From Eopsaltria australis (lineage: Eukaryota > Chordata > Aves > Passeriformes > Petroicidae), in the NCBI GenBank assembly GCA_034509425.1, contig JAVTVJ010000496.1:310001-374000 (forward strand): a stretch of DNA of 64,000 bases, read 5' to 3'. The notes beneath the pieces are model-generated. The model worked only from the letters and a program-made list of their open reading frames with translations. It had not been told where the DNA came from and made no database searches. This document shows positions 38,612 through 50,912 of the stretch, in pieces. Both the position numbers and the translations under genes were made by a program. Each line of letters starts with the position of its first letter. The stretch's first letter is position 1.

Positions 38612-41600
38612 ACTTTTGAATGTATGAGTTATCAAGCTCTGAATCTGTATCATACAAATTATGTTGAACTTTACATTTTAATTAGATACTACTCTCTAAA
38701 AGTTTCAGTGTGATTATTATTTAATTTTTTTTAAGTGGGTTTTTTTTACGGGTAGCCTGTGATTTTTGATAGTAGATATAAAACCCAATATACGTTATGT
38801 GAAGATATATACGTATTAAAAAACCCAGTAAGTTACACATCAAAAAGGAAGTCATGTATTTGTATATATCAGATGATTGTGTAAAGTACTTTGAAAATTC
38901 AGGGACACTAATACAAACCTTTCTATTTCTGACTGCAGAGAGAAGATGCACTTTTTAAAATTGACAAACACACTTAGCTTTTTAATGTGCTAGTGCTTGT
39001 GATATATAGTTTCTCTTCAGAATATGTAGTGCAATAGAAAGCAGATGTTTTGAGTTAAGATTTAAATCACCAGCTCTTATTGAATTAGGTGAGTAATTAT
39101 CCAGAAACATGGACTTCATATCAGATATTATTCCCATTTCTGTCTCTACGAGGGAAAACCATGTTAAAGAAACATGCCTTCCTCCCGGAGCAGTGTGAGT
39201 GTGTGATTTTCAGAACATTTGAGAGCTTTCACATTAAACCTCTAGACCTTATCACTTCTACTTCACAGACTCAGAGAAACCCTACTAATCTTCCACTATT
39301 GACAACACTGTACTTGAATTGATGTTTCTTTATTACCTTCTGTTGTAGACATCAAAATAGAGGGAGTAACATATGATACGTTACTCATCTGGCTTAAAAT
39401 ATCCTGATTTTGTTTTACACTGAAAAACGTTTATGTTCAAAGAGCTCTGGTTTCCAACTATTAATGGCTGGAAATGATGTTAAACTTTTACCACAGTTCA
39501 GAGAAAAGATATTCAAATTACATACCAAATTTTAATGACTATCTTCATGAAGTCACACATGAAATCTAATTGGTTTCTATATCCAAATTTATTTACAGCT
39601 CCTTTCAGCTCATTTAATGAAGTTCCATGCCAAAAATATTTCCTTCATTCCCCCCATCAACAAAGCAACACAAAACCAAAATCTGATAAATATAATTTAA
39701 AGAAGGTATAAAATTCACGCATATGAAGTTTCAGAAATCAACCTTCCCAGCTGGTATAGCTCCCAGAAAGCAAAGTGGGAAAATTAAAGACAATGAATCC
39801 CAGTACAAGAAGTTCTTGCTCCCTTTCAGGCTTCTAGTACTAACAGAAAATCCTTATAGAATTTAGAACTGGTACAAATAGATCAGCTTATCTAATTGGT
39901 AAGTAATGTCTGTTTTTTATCTTGTCTCTATGATTAATAGGAAATTATCAACATTTCTGTCATTGGTCTTTGTTGCTTTTGAGTATGCAAATACCAACTT
40001 GCACCAGGAAGTGTCTCACAAGAACAAGTGCTAGTACCAAAGCAGATTGAACTTATGAGCCCCACTTTAGCCCTGAACATAAGGATTTGTGTAACCCTTG
40101 ATGACAAGTGCAATGCAGAACAAAACATCTTCTTTTAGAAGTAAAAATTGTATGTCAGAAATACTAAAGGATAAAACATGTCCCAACAGGTTTATTCTGT
40201 ACGATGGCTTCCCTTTCAAGCATGACAACAACAAAACTTTCACAGGAAGTGCAAATACGAATATAATTCATTTTTAAAGTAACCTTGCTTTGTTGCATAG
40301 ACTGAAATATTTTACCAAATATTGCATTTACTTTGAAAAAAACAGAGTCAACATCAACTAATCGATTTCAAACTCTTATAACCATTTTTCCTTTAAATGG
40401 CAACTTCAGAATTCATGTATCTAGCACTAGATCTCTCTATGCTATAAAAGGTCCAACAAGCTAAAATTGCTGGTTCAGTATCTAAGTGAGTTTATGAATA
40501 GAGTTGTTCATGCAGAATATACTTTATATAACCTATCATTAATGCAGTCCTTAATCAAGAATTATGGAATGCAACCATAATGACACTAAGTCTGAAAGAT
40601 ACCGTTTGTTTGCTTGCGCAGGAGCAAATTTTCCCTTTCTTTTCTGTTCATTCTCACACTCTGAAGACTTAATGGTTAAATAGTACTTTATCTGACTCCC
40701 TTTCCAAATGGTTCAACAAAGCCAGGATGGAATACTCAAAGCACCATTCCATTTTTCTTGAAACAATTCAACTTCCCAGCACCAGATCTGTGTTTTCTTT
40801 GTATAACTTGACCAAGAGTAAATCAGGATTTTACACAGAGTCTTATTAGGGAATTGAAATGAACCCAATATAACCACTGGTTTTGTCTATTTTTAAGTTA
40901 TGTGTTGATGACAGTGACTGAGTGAATTTTAAAGGAAACTGAATGAAAACTTTATGCTTGTATATAGAGAAGTCTACTGGACTTTCAGTATAATGTGAGA
41001 GTCAAAGGAGGAGAGGACGACTAAGTTGTGAGAAAGTGTAGTGAACCAAACACAAAAACTCGAGAGATTTATCTCTGAAAGTTAAACCATACCTGATTTG
41101 AGAAGATACTTACTTTTCTCCATGACTCTTGGGTTTCAACTGCCAAAAGCACAGATACTAAGCTATATTTAGCACACAACCTTGTGTCCTCTGCCATTCA
41201 CTTTTGATGCCAGGACTACATTTCTGTTTTCTGACATGACTGCAGATTTCATGGAAACATCTAGATGGTCCTTGGAATCAAAGACAATTTTTTATGTAGA
41301 ATCAAAGAAATGACTGCCTTTATGAATGTTTTTAATGTTTTGGTCAAATCTAACATTAACTCGTGATGAATCAAGACCAAACTCTCCAAAGTAATGTGAT
41401 CCCAGACAGTAGAAAAGAAATAATGTAAACAGTCAGCTTGCTTTTTCACTATGAGTCATAACACTTAGGTGTCAGTTTTGTTATTTATGTTTTAAGTTGA
41501 TTATAGTGCAATGTTTTATACAGTGGTATCACAGCACTTGGCAAAATACAAGTCATTTCTTATCAGCAAACGTAGAATCTAAATCATGTACATTACTGCA

Positions 41601-44600
41601 AAGGGTCACAGTACATTAAGGATGAGAGAAATTATGAAAGAACATAAGATGATAATCATTGCCTATGTATCATCATTAGCAGAGTGGCCTTTTCTTTTTA
41701 AGTGAACATCTTACATTATGTACCTCATCTTGAGGATAAAAATAGGATGAGAGTCTATGAAGGAAAAACAGGAGATACAAGTTTGAGATAATGTGTTCAG
41801 GCACTACTACTTACTGTGAACAGATATCCTCTCTAACCTGCCTATCTCCCCCTCAAAAAATACTTTTTCTTCCTAACAGTATTATTTTATTAATTTTCAT
41901 TCTGGTAATTTATATTATACTGCAATTGCTCTGCCATCTTTACACAGAAATGTATCCTGGAAGTATAAAAAAAGCATTCAGAGAGTAAACTACTAATGAA
42001 AACGGTAACAGAATTTTATCTAGAAGATAAAGGCTGTCAGGAAAGCTTGTGCCAAGGCAATTGTCTTTGTTATTTATTTCTACTTCTGCTCCATCTGGAA
42101 AGTATATTTTGTTATAATGAATGATGCAAGTTGCTAAACTGGTCCTTTGAGTACAAATTTACAGAAATGAATCAAAAGCTAAAATTCATGACTGATTAGT
42201 CTCATACTTTACATGGGAACTGGAAATACTCTCTTGAGTAACTACTGTGGACATCAGCAGGCCTTTGCAAAAGGAGGTCTGCTTGTTTTCTTTCTCAATT
42301 AAAATTTCATAATTTTTCCATACTGTCAGTGAATGTATTTCTGAGTTAAATGAACACAAACTTGAACAGTAAGAACAACCAGAACAAATTCATAAAATTA
42401 CATAATCATGCCTTCTTTCACATTGTAAAAAATTTGAAATATTACTGATGATTTAATAAAATTCCCTTAAGTAGATTTACCCTGGTAGATTTTCTGTCCT
42501 GAAGGTAATAAAAGCAACAATCCTGAGTGGGATCACAACCCTAGGAACTGGAATCTGCTGAAGGACTGTTAGTATTGACAGTCGTACTTCCAAAAGCAGT
42601 AACTAATTCAATTGTTTAATTAATGACATCTTTAATCTAATTTTCAAGGATGCTCAGTCTCTGAATAGCCTCTCTTAAGTCACATCAGCCCTGCTAATGC
42701 CATTTTGAGCATTTAGGTCTCACAGCTGTACACTTAAGAGGCCAAGCACTTGGAGTGGCTGAGTAAGTTTGAACCTGTTGCTCCAACTTTATGCACAGAA
42801 TGTCGTCTCCTATAGACAATGCAAAATGCCCTTTTATAGCTAGATACAAGCAATAAAACCTTCTATTGCCCTTTTTTCCTTTAAGTACATGCCACAAATC
42901 AGTAAAAATATATTAGCTTGAAAAGACATCAAGACTTTGCTATGGTGCACATCTCTTTGTTGTCACACATACAGCCTTATAAGTGGTCATGGTAGAAACA
43001 GTCTCTTCTAAAAATGTATCCTATCTGTGCTTGTCCTTAACTTCTTGATGTCATTTTCCCTTCTAGAAGTGCAGTGGCCGTGTTTGTGCACTGATATGGT
43101 CTAAAATCATCTTTCCAGCAGAGAAAAGATATGGGATTATAAAACAAAAAAGTCAATACCATCCTGAGGGTAAACGGATGTTCCAGATCTTGACTCAGCA
43201 GACTTTCAGTTCCCTTTACAAACTATTATAAAAATATAGATCCAGCAACTGCATAGCTATATTAAGTAGAAGCAAACGTTGCATTTTTCTGTGCAAAAAA
43301 AATCGTGATATAGAAATACAGCCTAAAGATACTTTTCCAATGCTAGAAAATGTGAATCCCATTGTACATTTTTTACTTTTTATTTAGCTCACATTTCGGA
43401 CTTGGGCAATCACAGAACATGCTACATTGATTAAAGCTGATCTAATGTTGATTTTCAATTACCCTATTTATCTTCCTGGAAATTCTAAAAGAAAAGTCAA
43501 AAGACAACAGTATAAACTCACAATTTTTCCAATCTTCAGGCTGAATGTTTTCAAAACTTCCTAAATCCCCCAAAAAGGACTTTCTAAGTCTTAATCTTCA
43601 CAATAGTCACCTTTTTGCTTTTTTAAACATGCTTTGGAAAAAAAAAAAAGTAGGATAGGCTATTAAGTAAGACAGTATTTCTAGGACATAGGAAAAGTAA
43701 AAATATGATCTATTTCCTTTCTGCATTCAGTCAGGATGACTTCAATATTTATCATGCAAGTGACTAAGCAGCATCATTCACGATTCATCTTGCCATGTAT
43801 CTAAAAAGTGCCATAAATTTATAAGCAGTGGAATGTATATGTTCTTAACATTCTTATGGCTTAATCTCAAGGTAGATCTCAGGGTAGAAAACTGAGATGG
43901 ACTGATAATCAACAAATGTGTGTGCCAATATTAAATGAAGATAGAACTGCTATTATTAAGGATCACAATCTATAAACTTGGTCAGGAAAAACAGCTATTT
44001 GACAAATGCATAAAAATGTAGTGAAACCTAAATTAAACACTGTGATACTGACAGAGTACTGCTCTTACCTAACAAAACCTTGTCCTTTCTATATGGGAGC
44101 AGATGACTATCACCTGGTGTTCTGCACTCACAGTTCATTTTCAAAATGCTGAAAGCTTAGTGGTAAGACTATAAAGTTTCTAGCTCAAAAGAAGAAAATT
44201 ATTCATGGACAGAGAGTCTCAGGTGGAATGAGGGAAGATGGAAAGCTGGGAATTACATGGCAGCTATTGAGCAAGGACACATTGGGATCTCCCTGCCAAG
44301 GGAAGGTAGCTTTCGCATTTCTTTCTTTCACGGAAGCAATGGCAGAAATGAACCTTGGTATCTTCTGGTGGGCTTTTTTTTGCAGTGGAAGTGTCAGTGT
44401 CTCTTGTGTGTTACACAGGCTCCCTTTACAGTCAATAAAGACAGGCGCTTTCAAGGGGCACTGTTTCTGACCTATTTTAGTTGTCTATTTTAGTTTGAGA
44501 TGAATCACACCACAGAGGTGGGAGGCAGTAAAGACAGAAATGCCTACGCTCTAGATATCTGAAGTTAGGTGCAGTGAATCCTACCCTGAGAGCCTGAACT

Positions 44601-47454
44601 GAATGTTAAACAAGTTATCAAAACATGACAAGAAGATATTATAATCAATGACAAAACCCCCACCACTGATTAAGTACCCCTGAGGGAAAATTTCTATCAG
44701 AAACAATTATGTCTATAACTACATGAAACAAAAGCAAAACCACACAAACCCCAAAAATGGCTTTTCCTACTTTCTTGAAACAAATTATGTGAAAAGCAAC
44801 ATCTGCAGCAACAAATTCACAGTCACATCCAGATTAAATCTGCTGATATAATCACGGGAAAGATTAGCATCCCAGACTAAGACACAAAAGACTATGGAGA
44901 ACAGCAAAATTAACCGCAAAATTATTCGTATTTTATTAAAGGATATAGTGTGACACAAACAAGTTAAATCACATCTACAAGGTTAAATAACGAAGCAACT
45001 TCAGGCCAGGCAGTTCCTAATTCTTACAACTATATATCTGCATTTATTTCACATTCACTGCAGAATGAACATGTTTGTTATGATCATTAGATAGATATTA
45101 TAGACATTTACTACAATTCAAAGCTCAGAATTTTGTTTAGAACTTCACAGAATTTCACATATTAAATTTCATGCAATTCCATGCAACAGCATTAAATTTT
45201 GATTAGTGTCAAGTGGGGGTAATGTTAATTAGTATGCTCTTAAAGTGGCACAGAAAATCTTTAAAAAACTGCAGAGCACTATATATATATACAAATTGAA
45301 ATGTATACAAAATATATGCACCTGTAGTAGAAGGAATAGTAAAACCATAGTATTTGTCATGTGTAGAAAATTTTCCTAATGGTAATGCATTAAGAATTTT
45401 CTTTTGAAGAAAAACAAATGGTACCAATAAAAAGCCAATTACAGGTTTAACTTGCATTGTCCATATAAAGGTTTAGTCCTTTCCTGAGTCTGATATAGGA
45501 CATATTCCCAGCAATACGTTATGGGAAAGACAGCCATAGGAGAAATTATACATCATCTTTCCTCTTCACCCACTGGCCTCTCTTCTCTAAAGAAAATAAA
45601 TAGATAAATTTTTAATGTAGCTCCTGTATAGAAGTTGCATTTTACATAAATACATCCTGGTTTCTTTCATCTTTAACTAAAGAGTGTTGATCCTGAAAGC
45701 CTCTCTTCACTTAAAAATTCCTTCTTAGCCCTGATAATTTTCACTATCTATGGCTACATCTCCAGATAGTATCTTACCATGATGGAATATATCTTGTTCC
45801 TTCTCTGCACAGCCAGATGGAAATCAAAAGGAAACATTTTATCTTACTCCTACTCCTGTCCATTTACCAAGACTCCAAACCTTTTAGCTGGTGCATGGAA
45901 AGCGGCACTGAAACTGCAGTTCAGTGTGGTTTCCTAAGACTGAACAACATTGCACCTCAGAATAAACGGGTGGCATACAAACCAAATTAGACCAGCACAA
46001 ACACAATTCCAACTCAAAAGTTTTCAGACACTGGCCAAGAAAGACATTTTACTAAATGGCAGAATGGTTTTCAATATTTGCAGTCTGTTTGACTGAAAGA
46101 TTAAGATGACCATGGACATGGATTGACAGAGAAGCAAGACAGAACAGTTGGGAAAATAAATCACAGATGAGTCAACAATTTAAATAAAACTCGTGATTTT
46201 ATTTTTAAAAAATTTCTGATGACTCATTCACAATTATCTCCCCATAAGTTTCCACTATATACACTCTGCAACATAATATCTGAAGAGATGAATTTGGTTT
46301 ATGTGCAAATTAACCAAGATATTCTGTTGCTTCATGTGTCTTTGAACTGTTCACATATTAAATTAACCAATGAACTTTTAATTTGCTTTACAAGAACCTT
46401 CAAAAATTCTTCCTAATTTCTGAAATTTTATTTTTGCAATTAATGTATCTGAAAGGCAATATAGTAAAAATGTACAAAATGTTCACTTTGGAACACAGAG
46501 TGCTATAGTTAAATTAAAAATGACATGTTTGATCAAGTTCCATGGTTAAAAAAACAGCCCTTTTCATGAGGGCCAGAAAAAAGCTTTCATGTTATCAGCA
46601 ACTTAAAACACACACAAATCCCTTTCCTATGTACCCTTTCAAATTACTCCTTTTTCAGTTCAGCTGTTTATTGCTTCCATTTAGACAAAGATCATCCTCC
46701 CAAGCAACCCCATGCCCATTTCTAGGGTTGCAACTAATGAAGCAAGAAAGAGGCAGGCATAATGTGTCAAAGCTAAAACAGAAGAGGTAACAGAGTTGGC
46801 ATGGAGGCTGTGACATCATTAGAGGGAAACGGAAAGCTGTATTTATAGGAGTAAACTAAATGTGCTTGGGTAAGTTCCCAATTGTTGTGGCCAACTGGCA
46901 CAGTAGAGTACACAAATATGTTCGTCAACACTGAAGTGTCCAAAGAGCCTGCATGCAAACTGCTTATTGGGAATGGTCCCTGCAACAGTCCCATTCCCAC
47001 ACCATAATTAGCAATTGCCTGGAAAAAGTATAAATTAGTGTGAATGAAAAGTGGGCTGGAGTCTGGACCAACAGATTACTACTACAGATGATTGTGTTTG
47101 ACCATCCAGGAATGTTTCCCAGTACTATTTGATTTACTTGCATATAAACATGCTAAGCCTTTCCAGAAGGTTTAAAGTTATGGAACAAAGTAAAAGATTT
47201 TAAGCATTTCCAGTCTTGCTGTTCAAAATCATTTGGTGTTTAGGGAAATTAGAGATAGGATATCAATAAGCAATATCAACCAAATATTTCTAAAATATCA
47301 ATCAAGAAAAATCAGACTGGATGCAGTGTCATAGTTGCATTTTTGGCTGAAGAACACAACATTGTATTTGAGGAGAGAATGCAGATTGGTACCATGGATA
47401 ATGGTTACTTTTCATTTCACTCAGTTATCCCTAGCTGTTCATGTTGAAGGCAAC
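38612..47454. other. Long AT-rich non-coding stretch
   Basis: No gene or transposon is recognised in about 8.8 kb. A 69-nt plus-strand interval at 39830-39898 is bounded by CCCTTTCAG and GTAAGT but is closed in all three frames. A cluster of homeodomain-type cores (TAATTCA, TTTAATTAATG, TCTAATTTT) lies near 42604-42645. Confidence 0.55.
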
Positions 47455-47740
47455 TGCCTTTTGTCCTTTCACTGGTTGCCTGGGAGAAGAGGCCAACCCC
47501 CACCTGGCTACAACCCCCTTTCAGGGAGTTGGAGAGAGGGATAAGATCACTCCTGAGTCTCCTTTCCTCCAGGCTGAACAACCCCAGTTCCCTCAGCCAC
47601 TTCTTGTAAGTCTTGTACTACAGACCCTTCACCAGCTCTGTTATCGTTCTTTCGCCACACTCAGCACCTCAATGTAATTTTTTTAGTTGAGGGCCCCAAA
47701 ACCGAACACAGAATTCATGGTGCGGCTGGGAGTTCTTGGC
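47455..47740 (-). mobile_element. CR1 LINE fragment (internal 3' region)
   Basis: On the plus strand this reads as reverse-oriented CR1: GGTTGCCTGGGAGAAGAGGC, CCCCCACCTGGCTACAACCC, CTTTCAGGGAGTTGGAGAGA, CTTTCCTCCAGGCTGAACAA, CTTCACCAGCTCTGTTATCG, CAGCACCTCAATGTAA and GTTGAGGGCCCCAAAACC. These follow the same order as the copies at 24.6 and 59.8 kb. The CR1 3' tail and all reverse-transcriptase motifs are missing, so both ends are truncated. Confidence 0.92.
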
Positions 47741-48247
47741 AACTGCAAATTTTAGATGGTCTCAAGTGTTAAGAATGGAGACCATGTGTCAAGACCAGCT
47801 CTTGATTATCTGTTAAGATTTATAACTGTGTGACTTGATCAAAACACACAAGCAGTCTATAGCAGAGGCAGCATGGCATGCTTCAGAGAAGCATTCAACT
47901 GCTATAGGCAGAATGCAGGATTTTTCTCATTATGCTCCCTTGTCACACTCCAGCATCTTAACAGTTGGAATCAGTGGCACAGCAGAGTTCAAAAGACAAC
48001 CACCTTCAGGAAGTGTTCCTGATGTAATCACCAAAATACAGATCATATTCAATCTTGTGGACAGAAGTACTACATAAAACTGTAGGTGCCTCTACTTGAA
48101 AAAACTAAGGTTTTATAAACTTCATTTCTTTTTTTCAATCTGCTTGTTTCATGAGTTATTCACCCTTCAGCAATATGCAGCTACAAGCAGCTGACTCTGG
48201 AGAAGCAGTTTTTAATTAAAACCTGTTTCTCTCCCTTTTCGTTTCAG
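47741..48247. other. Short unique non-coding stretch
   Basis: No gene is recognisable. Its right end is the pyrimidine tract and acceptor of the candidate exon at 48248. Confidence 0.5.
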
Positions 48248-48420
48248 TTAATGATTGCCCAGGAGGTGTTGCTAACCACAGGCCCTTTTCAATACGTTCT
48301 GAGCATACTCATATCCCATCACCTTCCACAGAAAAGATGGATGCTCAGCATCTGTGATAAGTGGGAGGACATGGATATTTCTCTGGCAGCTGAGCTGTGC
48401 TAAGTGAAAAGTCTCCACTG
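48248..48420 (+). other. Candidate internal exon, probably of a non-coding RNA
   Basis: The pyrimidine tract and acceptor CTCTCCCTTTTCGTTTCAG end at 48247. The consensus donor CTG|GTAAGT begins at 48421. The 173-nt length is ordinary for an internal exon. Entered in phase 0, it is open for 51 codons (LMIAQEVLLTTG... to ...AAELC) but meets TAA near 48401, before the donor. The other frames also close. It is therefore more likely an exon of a long non-coding RNA, or an exon carrying a stop, than a normal coding exon. No family is recognised. Strong splice-site pairs also occur by chance. Confidence 0.35.
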
Positions 48421-50760
48421 GTAAGTCTTCATTTTTCAATTAGTTCTTCAATAAAAGAAATTACTTCCAATAGCAAATAAAATTGCCCTAAAAATCTACA
48501 AGTACAGAGTGGAAATTACTCTGTCAGTTATAAGAGTAAATATCTTTTGACGGAATGTTAATTATTTAACCATTTTCCATGTTTCCTAGATCAAGTCTTA
48601 AGGCTGTAATATTTATGCATTCATGACAATTTACTTCATGATTGGTTGGGATTTATTACCTGAGTCTGAGTAAGGATCATGTGGCTAAATTCAGGGCCTT
48701 GAATATTTTTGCTCATTCCTTCCTTTAAGAAAGGAGTGATTAATTATAAAGCCTATTAAATGCTGCTGTCAAAACTACACCAGACCTTTTCTATCAGAAC
48801 AATTATTTTCAACATAAATGTTTTTGTTCTATGGATTTGGTAGGCTATACAATGAAAGTGTTTTGGTTTAGGCACTGATAAACATGGAGTTTATCTTGTT
48901 TACTGGCCTGTTTCTCTTTACATTGGCTTCTTCAGGAATTTGGTAAGCTAGTTTTATAGAAACTATTAAGAAAACTTTGCTTTCATTGAAGTCTAGTTGG
49001 CCCAGATCTTTTTTTGCTGTGAAGATGGCAGAATACAGGCATTGTCTAAAGCTATTCAAACACGTTCCTATCCACAGAAAAGTCCAAAATGTTACAGCTC
49101 TGTGATGCATCAGCCCTGGAAACATACAGAGAAAGAAGAAAATACTTCTACTCCTTTCCTACAATGGATACAGAAAACACCACTGACCTACACCCTGAGA
49201 CAAACTATGAACACTGCAACTTCGAAATGCATCCCCTAATAACTTACAATAAACAACTAGGCTATGTCAAACAAACGCCGTACTATATGAGTAGGTTTCA
49301 GAACTGTCACAAAGCAAAGGCTGCCTGGTGGAACAGCATTTCTGCTGACACAGAATATTTACTGCAGAGATATTGCAAAGATGACATGAGGGGGAAAATG
49401 GCTTAGATTGGAAGATAAGGAACTTTCCCCATGAAACTAGGCTACATAAATAAAAGGATGAGGGAATAACAGTGGACTGGTTATATGACTGCCATCAAAA
49501 AAAGACTTCATCTACCATCCGAGTGAGGACTTAACCCTCTTGAATTGGGTTTTCCCTGCAATTCAGCATACAATCATCTTAATATACATGTAGGGGCTCA
49601 AAAGAATTGTCTAGCACAATGAATACTAAGAAGCTTTATATTTTTCTATTTCAGCTAATAAGAAGCCAGAGCTAGTTTTTTTCTGTGCTATCTAATCAGC
49701 AGAGGGAGGGTTCTGTGAGCAGCATGTGAGCACAACAGCACTGTGCAAAGTGAACAAGGTTCACAGCAAAAACCAGAATACTTTTTTACTTCCTACTGCT
49801 GAAAGATTACATAACTGAAAGGGACTCAGAAATATTTAAGTATTATTCTATCCATTGTGTCTTGTACTGGGTTTCTGTCAATTGAGACGATTTTAAAAAT
49901 CAGCCTTTTATGATGATTAAAAAGTACTACGAAAACCAAGTTTCATCTTCAGAAAGATGAAGACATTTCTTCAGGAAAAAAGACAGGAAAACAAAGCTAA
50001 AACCAAGTAAATACGAAGATACTTCAAAGGAATTCATCTTATGTGAAAGATGTAGCTTTCTCACTGAATTGTGGTTGCTTCTAAAACAAAATCAATTATC
50101 CCCATATGACTTGCAATTGCAAATACAAAGAGGACAAATGAGGGTATCAAACTATTCATGCCAAAATAATTTGTGAATCATCCTACCAAAGGTCACATAA
50201 AAGTTGCATACTGGCTTTTAAACAGAGGCTTTAGAAAAGTAGCTAGGAAAGCCGCTGACATACTTACAAAGAAGAAAAAAACTGCTACCCCTATGGTTCA
50301 AGAAATTATTTTACAGGTAACTTATCTCAGAAAGCACAGGTTCAATTCCACACTAATCTCTGCCGAGTATCATGGTTCTGCACATGCAGTAAACAGGCAG
50401 AGCATGCTATGTATCAGCTTAGAAAGTGGCCCCTCAGTCACTAAGCAGGCTTTTCTTTAAGCATATGCATATCCTATTTAAAACATAAGGGCCCACTTTC
50501 TAATCTCCAACAAGCTGTGAGTGCACACCTACAAACACTCAGCAATGCCTGGGAACCTGGCACTTTCCCAGAGGTACGGTGATATATGTCACAAATTTAA
50601 CAAGCACTCAGGCACTACATCTTTAGAGAATAGCCTAGCTGACACAGATGCTTTAGAGGCCTATTTCCATTTTAATGGACACAGAAGGGAAGATTTATGC
50701 GCACAGCTCCTTTTACTCCTTTTACTCCAGCCACTTCTTAAATGACACGAGAAAAACAGG
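48421..50760. other. AT-rich non-coding stretch
   Basis: Two overlapping plus-strand frames are open at 48997-49406 (the second 105 codons), but no family is recognised and they overlap each other and an opposite frame. No repeats. Confidence 0.5.
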
Positions 50761-50912
50761 CGCTCTCCTAGTGAGATGTGACACCTGACGCGGACCGTGA
50801 GCCGGGAGCATCCCCGGGTGCGTGGCCAGCCCTGGGCCCGTCCCCTTCCGCCGATCGCCACCTGCCGTCCCTCCCAAGCCGCGCGGCCACCGCCGGGAAT
50901 GCCCTCCGTCTG
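50761..50912. promoter_or_regulatory. Small dense CpG island, candidate promoter
   Basis: I count 18 CpG dinucleotides in about 150 bp, set in a region otherwise almost free of CpG. GC boxes and CCGGG/GCGCGG strings are present. Nothing in it matches CR1 or the LTR at 7.2 kb. Unmethylated islands of this kind usually mark promoters or first exons. Possible donors exist on both strands (GACC|GTGAGC plus, GGCAG|GTGGCG minus), and a strong minus-strand acceptor CCCCTTTTCCCCTCCAG abuts its right edge. Direction and target gene cannot be decided. The overlapping frames on both strands are a by-product of GC richness. Confidence 0.45.

Noticed and set aside
49089..49406. 105-codon plus-strand open frame
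   Set aside because: It overlaps another open frame on the same strand, and no family or splice evidence was found.
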